Source: Halovenus amylolytica | Lineage (GTDB): Archaea; Halobacteriota; Halobacteria; Halobacteriales; Haloarculaceae | Length of the DNA: 64,000 nucleotides | Direction: 5' to 3' | NCBI GenBank assembly: GCA_004015825.1 | Contig: SAYS01000005.1 | Coordinates: 124,001-188,000 of the forward strand | In this document: positions 17,461-26,468 of the stretch, piece after piece | Position numbering within the stretch: position 1 is the first letter of the stretch | Layout: every line of letters begins with the position of its first letter | The notes under the pieces: generated by a model | Told to the model about the DNA's origin: nothing | Database searches by the model: none | Seen by the model: only the letters and a program-made list of their open reading frames with translations | Made by a program: the position numbers and the translations under genes

Positions 17461-18245
17461 TCGAGCGTCTCTGCGGAGTGTGTCAGCGACCCCATCGAGA
17501 TGACGTCGACCCCGGTATCTGCGTACGCTGGCACCGCCTCGACTGTGATCCCGCCGCTGGCCTCCGCCAGTGTGTCCTCGGGGAGCAACGCGACGCCACG
17601 TCCGGTCGCTGCCGGCGAGAGGTTGTCGAAGAGAACGATATCTGCACCGGCCTCCGCTGCTCGCTTGCCATCTTCCGGACGCTCGACTTCGACCTCGATT
17701 TTGGTCGCAAAGGAGACACGGTCCTGGAAGTGAGCAACGGCGTTGTCCATCCCCATCTCTTCGATGTGGTTGTCTTTGACCATCACCATATGCGAGAGAT
17801 CGAGGCGGTGGGTGTCGCCACCACCGGCGACGATGGCGCGTTTCTCGATCCCGCGCAGTCCCGGCGTGGTCTTCCGCGTGCCCGCAATTGCGACATCGTC
17901 GCTCACCTCGCGGGCAGCGTCGACGGCGTCACGGGTTCTCGTGGCAATTCCCGAGGCGTGCCCAGTTATGTTGACTGCGGCGCGCTCACCGCGGAGGACA
18001 TCCCTGGCCAGCCCCTCGACTTCGAGCACCGTCTCGCCAGCCTCGATTCGCGTTCCATCGTCGTGAGACTCCTCGATAGAGACGTCCAGATACTCGAAGA
18101 CCGCACGCGCGGCGTCGAGTCCTGCCACGACGCCGTCCTCTTTCGCGACGAGGCGGCCACTCGTCGTCCCGGGGACTTGATTCGTTACGTCGTGGTGGCC
18201 CAGATCCTCCTGGAGCCACCGTTCGATCTGCTGATCCGGAATCAT
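17436..18245 (-). CDS. nadC: Nicotinate-nucleotide pyrophosphorylase (quinolinate phosphoribosyltransferase)
   Basis: The product has 269 residues. It makes nicotinate mononucleotide, CO2 and pyrophosphate from quinolinate and PRPP. Family features are present: the substrate-binding basic segments RGERAAVNITGHASGIATRT and GTRKTTPGLRGIEKRA, VMVKDNHIE, and the beta-barrel stretch ADIVLFDNLSP. The start at ATG 18245 follows the nadB stop by one base, so nadA, nadB and nadC form one operon, in that order, on the minus strand. It overlaps the converging channel gene by 25 bases at its 3' end. Confidence 0.95.
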   Translation of the reverse strand: MIPDQQIERWLQEDLGHHDVTNQVPGTTSGRLVAKEDGVVAGLDAARAVFEYLDVSIEESHDDGTRIEAGETVLEVEGLARDVLRGERAAVNITGHASGIATRTRDAVDAAREVSDDVAIAGTRKTTPGLRGIEKRAIVAGGGDTHRLDLSHMVMVKDNHIEEMGMDNAVAHFQDRVSFATKIEVEVERPEDGKRAAEAGADIVLFDNLSPAATGRGVALLPEDTLAEASGGITVEAVPAYADTGVDVISMGSLTHSAETLDYSFRTGD

Positions 18246-18246
18246 T

Positions 18247-19755
18247 CTACTGTTTTGCTGATTCCGGACTCGGAGTGATCTCGCTGTCGTCGACCAGGTA
18301 GTGACAGCCAACGGACTGCTCGTTTTCGGCCGCAGCCCGGCTGATCAACAGGGACACGATCGACGCGGAGCGGAGTTCGTACAGCGACCGGGAGGTTCGG
18401 GTCCTGACGTAGGCGTCGACCTCGCCTTTGAGTCGCCGGAGGACTCCCTGTGCACGCTTGAGGCCGCTCGGCGTGCGCTCGATCCCGACCATCTCGTCCA
18501 TCACGCGCCGGAGCCGGCGGAATTTATCTTTGGCGAAAGTTGCCGGCAGGTCCGGATCACGTTCGAGCAGCTCCGGTGGCTCGATGGGTTCGACCGGGTT
18601 GCCCGCCGCGTCTTCACCCGCACGCTGTCCCCAGACGAGGCCTTCGAGCAGGGATGTGCTCGCGAGGCGGTTCGCACCGTGGACACCAGTTCTGGAACAC
18701 TCACCGACTGCGTACAGTTTGTCCAGTGTCGTTCGCCCCCACTCGTCGACGGCAATCCCCCCACAGAGGAAGTGCTGTGCCGGTGCGATCGAAATGCCTG
18801 CCGTCCAGTCGACGTCGTGTTGCTCGCATTTGGCGGCGAGATCCGGGAACTCCGTCTCGAAATCGAGACCGGAAACGTCGAGTGTGACCTCGCCGGTCCG
18901 GTCGCGCTCTGTCGTGACCGCGCGCGCGACGACATCCCGGGGCGCGAGTTCCGCATCCTCGTGATAGTCGGGCATGAACCGCTCACCGTCTCCATTTCGG
19001 AGGATGCCACCCTCGCCACGGACGGCCTCGCTGACGAGGAACGTCCCAGTGTCAGTGTGACAGGCCGTCGGGTGGAACTGGACGTACTCCATATCGTCGA
19101 CGTCCGCACCGGCGAGTGCTGCCATCGCGATTCCGTCGCCGGTCGCACTCGGTGGGTTCGTCGAACGCGGATACAGCGCGCCGATACCACCCGTTGCGAG
19201 GACCGTCGACCCAGCGAACGTCGGTGCCCACTCACCGTCGTGTTCCAGGAGTGCACCGTGAACACGGCCCTCGTGGCGGATCAGTTCCAGCGCTGCGGTG
19301 TCTTCGAGAATAGTTACGTCGGTCTCGTCGGCGACGTAGTTCAGGAAGGGGACGTGGATGTGTTTCCCCGTCTCGGCGTTGACGTGCAATATTCGGGCCT
19401 GGTCGTGGGCCGCCTCCTGGCCGTAATCGAACTCCTCGCCGTTCGTATCGAACTCGATCCCGACGGTGTCGACCAGGACGTCTCTGACCGTCTCCGTCGC
19501 ATTCTCGACGAGTAGCTCGATGGCCGCTTCGTCTGCGGTGCCGGCCGAGGCTTCGAGGATGTCCTGTTCGAACTGTTCGGGATCGTCGCGAGTGATCGCG
19601 ATGCCACCCTGCGCCCACCACGTCGACGCCTCTTCCGGCCGTCTGGCCTTCGTCGCGAGCCTGACGTCTGCGCCAGCCTCCTCGGCGGCGAGTGCTGCCG
19701 AGAGGCCCGCGATTCCTGCGCCGACGACCAAGACGTCTGTTTCGGTGCGTTCCAT
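18247..19755 (-). CDS. nadB: L-aspartate oxidase
   Basis: The product has 502 residues. It oxidises L-aspartate to iminoaspartate with FAD, the first step of de novo NAD synthesis. The FAD fold is seen at the N-terminus (DVLVVGAGIAGLSAALAAEEAG), with the succinate-dehydrogenase-type region WAQGGIA and HPTA, and the C-terminal helical domain (RRLRRVMDEMVGI). ATG 19755 starts two bases after the nadA stop. Upstream open codons are an artefact of the high-GC reverse strand. Iminoaspartate is unstable, so close coupling with NadA is expected. Confidence 0.95.
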   Translation of the reverse strand: MERTETDVLVVGAGIAGLSAALAAEEAGADVRLATKARRPEEASTWWAQGGIAITRDDPEQFEQDILEASAGTADEAAIELLVENATETVRDVLVDTVGIEFDTNGEEFDYGQEAAHDQARILHVNAETGKHIHVPFLNYVADETDVTILEDTAALELIRHEGRVHGALLEHDGEWAPTFAGSTVLATGGIGALYPRSTNPPSATGDGIAMAALAGADVDDMEYVQFHPTACHTDTGTFLVSEAVRGEGGILRNGDGERFMPDYHEDAELAPRDVVARAVTTERDRTGEVTLDVSGLDFETEFPDLAAKCEQHDVDWTAGISIAPAQHFLCGGIAVDEWGRTTLDKLYAVGECSRTGVHGANRLASTSLLEGLVWGQRAGEDAAGNPVEPIEPPELLERDPDLPATFAKDKFRRLRRVMDEMVGIERTPSGLKRAQGVLRRLKGEVDAYVRTRTSRSLYELRSASIVSLLISRAAAENEQSVGCHYLVDDSEITPSPESAKQ

Positions 19756-19757
19756 GG

Positions 19758-20879
19758 TTAGATCTCCAGCATTCGATCGAGTGCGACCTGTGCGAGTTCT
19801 TTCTCCTCGGGGGCAACCTCGATCACGTTGCGCTCCCGGCCCTCGACGAGTTCTTCGAGGACCCACACCAGATAGTTCGGATCGATCTGGCGCATCGCGT
19901 TACAGTCCATACAGGCGTCGCCACAGAGTGGGACGACGTTGACCTCCGGATGCCACCGCCTGAGGTGGTTCGTGAGGTGGATCTCGGTGCCGATCGCCCA
20001 CGTCTCGCCGGGCTCTGCGTTCTCGACGACCTCACAGATCGTCGAGGTGGAGCCGGAGACGTCTGCGGCTTCGACGACCTCGCGACGACACTCGGGATGG
20101 ACGACGACGTTCGCGTCCGGGTGTTCGTCTCTGATCTGCTCGATGTGTTCGACGCGGAACCGCTCGTGGACCTGGCAGTAGCCTTCCCAGAGGATGATGT
20201 CGTGTTCGGCGGCCTTGCTGGCCTCCGCGCTCTCGGGGTCCCACGGGTCCCACTCGACGATCTCGTCTTCCATCCCGAGGCGGTGTGCGGTGTTCTCGCC
20301 GAGGTGTTTGTCGGGCAAGAAGAGCACTTTGTCACCTTTGTCGAAGGCGTACTCGAAGGCCTTGTGAGCGTTCGAGGACGTACAGACCAGGCCACCCTGC
20401 TCGGCGCAGAACGCCTTCAGATCTGCGTAGGAGTTCATGTACGTGATCGGGATAATATTCTCGTCAGTTTCGGCCGTGATCTCCGCCCAGGCGTCGTCGA
20501 CCTGGAGCGCTTCGGCCATCCCTGCCATCGGGCAGGAGGCTTCCATGCTCGGCAGGATCACCGTCTGGTCGTCGTCGGTGATGATATCAGCCGACTCTGC
20601 CATGAAGGTCACACCGCCGAAAATGACGTATTTCGCGTCGGCGTTTGCTGCCTCCTTGCTCAGCTGATAGGAGTCGCCGATGAAATCGGCGTGCTCGACG
20701 ATCTCCTTACGCTGGTAGTTGTGGCCCAGAATGACGACATCGTCACCGAGTGTCTCGATTGCCTCCTCGGTCCGTCGCCGGCGCTCGTCTTCCTCTAGCT
20801 CGCGGTACTGGGGCGGCAACTGCTCCAGATTGTCGTATTTGAACAGGCTCAGGTCGGTCTCGAACGTCGCGGTTTCCAT
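19758..20879 (-). CDS. nadA: Quinolinate synthase A
   Basis: The product has 373 residues from ATG 20879 (METATFETD). It condenses iminoaspartate with dihydroxyacetone phosphate to quinolinate using a [4Fe-4S] cluster. Conserved pieces are VILGHNYQRKEI, GDSYQLSKEA, MEASCPMAGMA, VCTSSNA, HPECR and the C-terminal CGDACMDCNAM, whose cysteines include cluster ligands. A GTG at 20888 is a possible start. It is the first gene of the operon; an AT-rich promoter with a CTTTGAAA direct repeat lies just upstream. Confidence 0.95.
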   Translation of the reverse strand: METATFETDLSLFKYDNLEQLPPQYRELEEDERRRRTEEAIETLGDDVVILGHNYQRKEIVEHADFIGDSYQLSKEAANADAKYVIFGGVTFMAESADIITDDDQTVILPSMEASCPMAGMAEALQVDDAWAEITAETDENIIPITYMNSYADLKAFCAEQGGLVCTSSNAHKAFEYAFDKGDKVLFLPDKHLGENTAHRLGMEDEIVEWDPWDPESAEASKAAEHDIILWEGYCQVHERFRVEHIEQIRDEHPDANVVVHPECRREVVEAADVSGSTSTICEVVENAEPGETWAIGTEIHLTNHLRRWHPEVNVVPLCGDACMDCNAMRQIDPNYLVWVLEELVEGRERNVIEVAPEEKELAQVALDRMLEI

Positions 20880-21197
20880 CTCGGGCACCCTATGTCACCT
20901 TGTAACTATTCTTTGAAACTGCACTTTGAAAAAATTTTGTATTCAATCACGGGTTAGAGAGTGAATAAGTCTCCGAACCTCCCGATTTATCGACTTAAAA
21001 CGTTCAATAAATGTTCACACAAACGGGAGTTTTCCGCCCAGTGTTCATTTTGACCGAGGCAATTTAGATATCTCCAGGGAATCTTCGGCAACGGTTACAA
21101 ACTCTGCCAATTGTTCTCGAATTCCGTGAGAACGCTGTGCCTGGTCGTCGTACACAGGATCCGGTGACAGGAACGCGCTGTGTGACCGGCCAGCCTG
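20880..21197. other. 318-base non-coding region upstream of nadA
   Basis: The half nearest nadA is much richer in A+T than its surroundings and holds the nadA promoter. The element gaatagt (minus strand, about 20905-20911) lies roughly 28 bases before ATG 20879. Two copies of CTTTGAAA lie at 20911-20918 and 20924-20931. Two copies of GTTCA lie at 21002-21006 and 21013-21017, with a third near 21043. The half nearest 21197 holds the end region of the next gene's transcript. I see no gene or RNA in it. Confidence 0.5.
20911..20931. promoter_or_regulatory. CTTTGAAA direct repeat at the nadA promoter
   Basis: CTTTGAAA occurs at 20911-20918 and again at 20924-20931, a 13-base period. The nearer copy abuts the TATA-like element and would cover the BRE position. 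A repressor of NAD synthesis acting here is a reasonable guess; no known motif is matched. Confidence 0.35.
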
Positions 21198-22913
21198 TCA
21201 GTCGCCTGCTCTAGACCGATCGACAGTCGCGAACTCGTCCAGCGTCCCAACTGAAGGAACCGACTCGTACGGCCGGTCGACGACGATATCACCGGCAGTC
21301 TGGCTTCCCACACCCGGAATCGCCTGCAGTTCGTCCATCGAAGCCTTGTTGACATCCAGCGGGTAGGGGACGCCGGTTACCGACCGGTAGCCGTGGTCGG
21401 TGATCGCAACGTCTATGATCTCACCAAGTGACCGTTCACCCGGAACTGCGACGAGGAGGGGGTAGGTCCCGAGCTGTCGGCCGAAGGTCCGGCCGCCCTC
21501 GTGGTATTCGAGATGAACATCTTCGAGGATCGTACCAGGTGGAGCGACCCGTTCGAGCATCGGGTTGTCGATCTCTTCGCGGACGTCCTGTTTGTACTGC
21601 TTGAACAGCTTCTTGTGGTCGTGGGCGATCTCGGCACCCGTCTCGGACATCTCGGTCCCCTCGAAGGCCATCACCTGCCGGATGTTGATCCGGCGGACCA
21701 TCAAGCCAGCATCGTAGACGCGCTGCAGAAAGTCCATGTTGTGCTCGAATGTCTCCCTGCGCTCGCCCTGTAGTCCGTGCAGCAGGTTGATCCCCGGCAG
21801 GAGTTTTGGGAGCCGGTTCGCAGACTCGTCGCCGAACTGCGGGGCGTTCGATCTGTCCTCCCCCGGTCGCCAGCCGGCCTCTTCGTTGACAATCTTCACC
21901 GCGCGGAAACACTCGTCGGCGGTGACGTTGAGGTTGTTTTGCTCCTGGACGAGCGGGTCGGCAGACTCCAGCCCGAACGCGGCTGTGTCACCGGGCGTGT
22001 TGTGTTCGGCGATGATCCGGATCGCCTCCCGTGACTCCTCGGGCCAGCGGACGATCGTCACCGGGTTCATGTTGTCGAGATGTAGCGTCCGGAGGTCGGG
22101 GACTGCTTCCCTGATTCCGCCGTATAGCTGCCGGAGTGCCTCCGGATTCGGGGATTCACCGTCGCCACCGTACGCGAGAATATCGGCCTGTCGTCCCAGC
22201 CGGAAGTCTCGGACGCCGCGCTCCGCGAGTGCGGAGACCTCGCCAACGACGGAGTCGGGCGTGCGGAAACTCGGATCTGCACCGTACAGTGGCTCCGTAC
22301 AGAACGAGCAGCGGTACGGACAGCCACGCGAGGTCTCCATCTCGCAGATCAGATACTCGGGGTGGTTCGGGTGTTGCTCGACGACGAAGGCACCGTCCTG
22401 TGCCCAGCGGGTGATCTCCTCGTTGTCCCGCATCCGGTTGCCAAAGCCCTCCATGCCGCCGTGGACCAGATCGTAGGCCGCAGCCTCGACGTCGCCTTTG
22501 GCGACGAAATCGTAGTCCAGGTCGTCGCGTTCGGTTTCAGTTGCGCCTTCGTTCGAGTCACCGACGCCGAAGCGGACCGGGCCACCCATCAGCGTCGTGC
22601 CGTCTGCGGCCCAGGCGAGTCGTTTGACTTCCTCGGGTTCGGCGGGCGTGCCGCCGACGTACTTGCCGGGGACGGTCATCCCCCCGACGTAGATCATGAG
22701 ATCCGCAGCTTCGACGTCGAGCCAGCGTTCCTGCTCGTCGCGCAAGCCGTCGATAGTGTGGTAGGTGATCTGTGACTCGGGGACGCCAGCGTCGACGAGC
22801 GCGCCGGCGACGTAGCGGGGATACGTCGAGATATACGGCGGGACGCCGAAATGTGCCGGCTCGTCGACGTAGCCGTCGACGATCGTAACGTCGAGTGTCG
22901 CCGGATCTTGCAT
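21198..22913 (-). CDS. Radical SAM protein with C-terminal helix-hairpin-helix
   Basis: The product has 571 residues. An N-terminal part (1-190) resembles a B12-binding-type Rossmann domain. The radical SAM core follows, with the cluster motif CPYRCSFC in SRGCPYRCSFCTE, and DFRLGRQADI after it. The C-terminus carries a helix-hairpin-helix (LDVNKASMDELQAIPGVGSQTAGDIV) of the kind that contacts nucleic acid. This fits the archaeal COG1031-type group of Fe-S oxidoreductases, whose reaction is not established. ATG 22913 has GGGGAG just upstream. The combination suggests modification or repair of a nucleic acid; that is inference. Confidence 0.85.
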   Translation of the reverse strand: MQDPATLDVTIVDGYVDEPAHFGVPPYISTYPRYVAGALVDAGVPESQITYHTIDGLRDEQERWLDVEAADLMIYVGGMTVPGKYVGGTPAEPEEVKRLAWAADGTTLMGGPVRFGVGDSNEGATETERDDLDYDFVAKGDVEAAAYDLVHGGMEGFGNRMRDNEEITRWAQDGAFVVEQHPNHPEYLICEMETSRGCPYRCSFCTEPLYGADPSFRTPDSVVGEVSALAERGVRDFRLGRQADILAYGGDGESPNPEALRQLYGGIREAVPDLRTLHLDNMNPVTIVRWPEESREAIRIIAEHNTPGDTAAFGLESADPLVQEQNNLNVTADECFRAVKIVNEEAGWRPGEDRSNAPQFGDESANRLPKLLPGINLLHGLQGERRETFEHNMDFLQRVYDAGLMVRRINIRQVMAFEGTEMSETGAEIAHDHKKLFKQYKQDVREEIDNPMLERVAPPGTILEDVHLEYHEGGRTFGRQLGTYPLLVAVPGERSLGEIIDVAITDHGYRSVTGVPYPLDVNKASMDELQAIPGVGSQTAGDIVVDRPYESVPSVGTLDEFATVDRSRAGD

Positions 22914-23030
22914 GACTCCCCCTACTTCGTCGAGGCTGAAAACGATGTCTACTGCCTTGCGTCGGGTTCCCTGGGTCCACAGAGGATCGTACCAGAATAA
23001 CAAAAAAGAGAGCGTGTCTATATATTGTCG

Positions 23031-24272
23031 ATGGAACTGCCAGATCCCGATACCCTCCCCAGACGGGATTACCTGCGGGGACTGGTCGCTGCCGGTGGCA
23101 CGGCCGCACTGGCAGCCTGTCTCGACACTGTCGACGAGGAGACTGTCCCGACGGGCACCCCAGACGAACGGCCGTCACGACAACACGCATGGAACGACGT
23201 ACTCGACAGAGACGAGGCCGGGAACAGCCGACCCCCAGAACACCACGTCCTGCTCGCGCTGGATCTGGCCGGCGTTCCCGACGAGGCCGACCGAGAGCGA
23301 GTCGAAACCGCCTTTCGATCCCTGGAACGAGCCTACGCCTACGATCCTGATGGATTACTCTTCACCGTCGGCTACGGTTCGTCGTATTTCGAGCAGATCG
23401 GTACCGAGCCACCGATCCCACAGCCGACTGCGATCACGAGTTCCGAAGATCCCGAACTCGACGAGTTCGACACGCTCGTCCACCTCGCGAGTAATAATCC
23501 GGAGGTCGTTCTCGAAGCCGAGGAAGCGCTGCTCGGTGAGGGAACTGAACCGAACGGAGTCGAGATGGACGCCACGCTGGAAGGTGTCTTCGAACGCGGT
23601 CAGCCCCGCCGGACCGGATTCGTCGGCGAAGGTCTGCCGGCACAGTACACCGAGATGGACGCAGTCCCCGACTCGGTCCCCGAAGACGCACCCTTCTTTA
23701 TGGGATTCAAAAGCGGTTTCGCGAACAGTCAGGCTCCGGAAGATCGAGTTACGATCCAGGACGGTCCCTACGAGGGCGGGACGACCACACACGTCGAGTC
23801 ACTTGACCTGCAGCTACGGACCTGGTTCGAACAGGACGATCACTTCCTGCGTGTGGCCCAGCTTTTCAGCCCGGAGCACGCGGAGCAGGATCTCGTTCCC
23901 GGCATCGGCGAGGAACTCGGTGCGTCGACGGGGATCGAGCAGTTCGTCGATCGGACTGCCGAAGACGCAGCCGATGGCCTCGTCGGTCACGCACAGAAGG
24001 CCGCTCGCGCCCGTGACGAGGACGGCACCCCACCACTGCTCCGGCGGGATTTCAACACGGTCGACGGTGATTTTCCGGGCGTCCATTTCCTGGTTCACCA
24101 GCGGAGCGTCGCCGACTTCGTCCGCGTACGCGAGGCGATGGCCGGCGCTGATCTCGCCGGCAGCGGGGTCGGCCAGTCCCACAACAACGGTATCCTGCAG
24201 TACATTTTCGTCAACCGACGGGGAAACTTCCTCGTTCCGCCACGAAGACAGCGATCTCTGCCGAGACAGTAA
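23031..24272 (+). CDS. Tat-exported DyP-peroxidase-like lipoprotein lacking the distal aspartate
   Basis: The product has 413 residues. It opens with a Tat motif, RRDYLRG, and a lipobox ending at Cys30 (ALAAC), so it should be anchored outside the membrane. The fold matches Dyp-type/EfeB peroxidases: FMGFKSGFAN (223-232) corresponds to the family GFKDGTAN, with Ser228 where the catalytic aspartate normally sits. His320 (VGHAQKA) matches the proximal haem ligand and Arg338 lies 18 residues on, as in the family. The gene is two bases before the P19-like gene, so the two are co-transcribed. Haem may still bind, but classical peroxidase activity is doubtful. It might act in haem or iron handling. 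Confidence 0.75.
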   Translation: MELPDPDTLPRRDYLRGLVAAGGTAALAACLDTVDEETVPTGTPDERPSRQHAWNDVLDRDEAGNSRPPEHHVLLALDLAGVPDEADRERVETAFRSLERAYAYDPDGLLFTVGYGSSYFEQIGTEPPIPQPTAITSSEDPELDEFDTLVHLASNNPEVVLEAEEALLGEGTEPNGVEMDATLEGVFERGQPRRTGFVGEGLPAQYTEMDAVPDSVPEDAPFFMGFKSGFANSQAPEDRVTIQDGPYEGGTTTHVESLDLQLRTWFEQDDHFLRVAQLFSPEHAEQDLVPGIGEELGASTGIEQFVDRTAEDAADGLVGHAQKAARARDEDGTPPLLRRDFNTVDGDFPGVHFLVHQRSVADFVRVREAMAGADLAGSGVGQSHNNGILQYIFVNRRGNFLVPPRRQRSLPRQ

Positions 24273-24274
24273 CT

Positions 24275-25423
24275 ATGTTCGAAGACAGTACACAGAGAGA
24301 GGCGTCGACAAATCGGGTGTCACGGCGAGGATTTCTCGCCACAGCAACAGCCGCGGCAGTCGGGCTGGCGGGCTGTCTCGGTTCGGACGGGACAGAGTCC
24401 GGACCGAACGACGACGGCGACTCGACAGACGGGGGAGAGCCCCCGACCGCCAGCACGTCCCAGATCGAGGACCCACCAGATGCGGTGTACCTGCCGTCAC
24501 ACAGATCACCGGTTACCATGCTGGATCCGATCCAGGCGGGGGAGTACATGCTCCTGCCACACCACACCCTCCAGCACCAGTTCTGGCTGATGCGGGGCAA
24601 CGACGACGAGCCAGAACAGACGGATCCGAGGGGGAGAGGGCTGCATTTCATGTTCGCAGTCTGGGACGCCGAGACCGGGAAGATGCTGCCAGTCGATATC
24701 GGGCTGGGAATGACGATTCGGCGCGAGGGTCAGCAGATCGACCGTCGCCAGCCCTGGCCGATGATCTCACAGGAGATGGGGTTTCACTTCGGAGACAACA
24801 TCCAGTTCCCGGAATCTGGCGGCTACGACGTCGAGGTGGATCTGAATCCGATCGACACCCGCAAAACCGGTGCGTTCAGCGACCGCTTCGAAGAGGGCGC
24901 GACGGCCGAATTTCGCTTCGAGTACGACACGGACCTCGTCATAACGGCGGCAGACGAGGTCGAGTATCTCGACGAGAAGCGGTGGGGTGAACCCGGAGCG
25001 CTCGAACCGATGGGGCACGGAGATGGGATGGGTGGCATGGCTCCGGGGGTCGGTCTGCCGGCCGCGGAGTCGTACCCGGGCACCGATCTGGGTGTGCCGC
25101 GCAGTGGTGAGGCGGATTTCGTCGTCCGACAGCTCGGCTCTTCACGGCTGGCAGACGGTGACGACTACCTGTTCGTCTCGCCGCGGACCCCGTACAACCG
25201 GGTCCCGTTGCCCGATATGTCCCTCTCGGTCGAGGGGGACGTCGAGGGATCGCTGACACAGACACTCGACAGCGAGCTGGGGCATCACTACGGCCTGACT
25301 GCCGACCTCGCAGGCGGCGACACGTTCGATATCGTCGTCGAAACGCCGCCACAGGTCGCACGACACCAGGGGTACGAGACGACCTTCATCGATATGCCGC
25401 CGGTGACGGTGGAGGTGTCCTGA
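24275..25423 (+). CDS. Tat-exported P19/Tp34-like metal-binding lipoprotein
   Basis: The product has 382 residues. The Tat motif SRRGFLA and lipobox LAGC (Cys34) predict a surface lipoprotein with an acidic linker. Residues about 75-210 resemble the P19/Tp34 family: MISQEMGFHFGDNIQFP corresponds to the family GxHYGDNVxLxGPGKY segment, with His171 a probable metal ligand. A His/Met-rich stretch, MGHGDGMGGM, follows near residues 246-255. The C-terminal half is a second beta domain. P19-type proteins bind copper and serve ferrous iron uptake. It is the second gene of the trio that starts at 23031. I infer metal acquisition outside the membrane. Confidence 0.75.
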   Translation: MFEDSTQREASTNRVSRRGFLATATAAAVGLAGCLGSDGTESGPNDDGDSTDGGEPPTASTSQIEDPPDAVYLPSHRSPVTMLDPIQAGEYMLLPHHTLQHQFWLMRGNDDEPEQTDPRGRGLHFMFAVWDAETGKMLPVDIGLGMTIRREGQQIDRRQPWPMISQEMGFHFGDNIQFPESGGYDVEVDLNPIDTRKTGAFSDRFEEGATAEFRFEYDTDLVITAADEVEYLDEKRWGEPGALEPMGHGDGMGGMAPGVGLPAAESYPGTDLGVPRSGEADFVVRQLGSSRLADGDDYLFVSPRTPYNRVPLPDMSLSVEGDVEGSLTQTLDSELGHHYGLTADLAGGDTFDIVVETPPQVARHQGYETTFIDMPPVTVEVS

Positions 25424-25505
25424 TCGTGTCGAGGGCTGCGGTCTTGCGGACTGTCCGTCAAACCGGGAAACAAACGACCGCGATCAGCGACTACGGCCAA
25501 CCAAG

Positions 25506-26042
25506 ATGGAAATAGATCGGCGGCAGTATCTACTCGGGCTGGGTGGAGTGGGAACAGTGTCACTCGCCGGCTGTAGCAACGGAGGTGGCGGCGACGACGA
25601 GACGACCTCCGACGAGCCAGACGAGGAGGTCTACGAGGGGCTACGCATCGACGGGGAGGTGATGAGCCCGGCCTTTCCGGTCGAGTTCTACGAGCGGGGG
25701 ACCGAAAACAGAGTGGCCCAGATCCACTGGCACGGGGACGGCGGCGAGTGGCACCAGGCCCCACTCGAGATCCCGACCGGCAGCCGCGAGCAGTACGATA
25801 TCTGGATCCTGGATCCGGATCTCGACGAGATTCCATCCGGGGAGGGGACGAAATTCCAGTTCGAAATCGAACCGACCGAGGAGACGCCGGAGGGGTTGCT
25901 CGCGGTCGAGACGTCGGACGGAGTCGCAACGATCGAAGGGCTCGAAAAAGGAGCGGGCGAACTGATCGTCCACATCCTCAGTGATGGAGAACAGATCTGG
26001 CGTTCGCCACCGCTATCGTTCGAAGTCGGCACACCGGAGTGA
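25506..26042 (+). CDS. Tat-exported small lipoprotein of the metal-related trio
   Basis: The product has 178 residues, with Tat motif RRQYLLG and lipobox SLAGC (Cys23), then a Gly/Asp/Glu linker. The mature domain begins at about residue 45 and is strand-rich; it includes IHWHGDGGEWHQAPLE, three histidines close together that could bind metal. The rest resembles an immunoglobulin-like fold. It follows the P19-like gene by 82 bases, with no clear promoter, and ends exactly where the converging ribL begins. Function is unknown; context suggests work with the two upstream lipoproteins. Confidence 0.65.
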   Translation: MEIDRRQYLLGLGGVGTVSLAGCSNGGGGDDETTSDEPDEEVYEGLRIDGEVMSPAFPVEFYERGTENRVAQIHWHGDGGEWHQAPLEIPTGSREQYDIWILDPDLDEIPSGEGTKFQFEIEPTEETPEGLLAVETSDGVATIEGLEKGAGELIVHILSDGEQIWRSPPLSFEVGTPE

Positions 26043-26468
26043 TCAGGTTCGTGTCGCGAGGATCCGGTCGATTATCTGGCCCGTCGAGAGGAGTTCGTCC
26101 TCATCCGCAGACCGTCCGCTGGCCCGTCGGACCGCACAGTCGACGCCGCGCTCTGCCAGTTGTGTCTCGATGGCCTCGGCGTCGTGGTGCTGATCGTGAC
26201 CGAGCACGATCACGTCGGGATCGATCTCCTCGATCGGGACGAAAATGTCGGATGGATGTCCCAGTCGGGCGTGGTCGACCGGCTCCAGCGCTTCGACCAT
26301 TTCGACACGCTGGGCAGCGGGGACGACCGGATCGGGTTTGTGGGTGACGTTGTTTTCGCGGGCGACGATCACGTGTAATCTGTCGCCCATCGACTTCGCT
26401 TCCTGCAGATAGTGGACGTGCCCGGGATGCAGGATATCGAACGTCCCCTGTGCGACGACTCGCCTCAT
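26043..26468 (-). CDS. ribL: FAD synthase (archaeal RibL type)
   Basis: The product has 141 residues. [14 protein letters not shown] includes the HxGH nucleotidyltransferase motif (His14, His17), and the [16 protein letters not shown] segment matches the second active-site region (family form STT/SSTxI). It adenylylates FMN to FAD in the cytosol. The length and layout match archaeal RibL rather than bacterial bifunctional RibF. Riboflavin-related ribB and rbkR lie elsewhere in this window, 14 kb away. Its stop meets the stop of the upstream lipoprotein with no gap. Confidence 0.9.
   Translation of the reverse strand: MRRVVAQGTFDILHPGHVHYLQEAKSMGDRLHVIVARENNVTHKPDPVVPAAQRVEMVEALEPVDHARLGHPSDIFVPIEEIDPDVIVLGHDQHHDAEAIETQLAERGVDCAVRRASGRSADEDELLSTGQIIDRILATRT

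Noticed and set aside
18301..19515. 404-codon frame opposite nadB
   Set aside because: Mirror of nadB, with no start signal and no family match.
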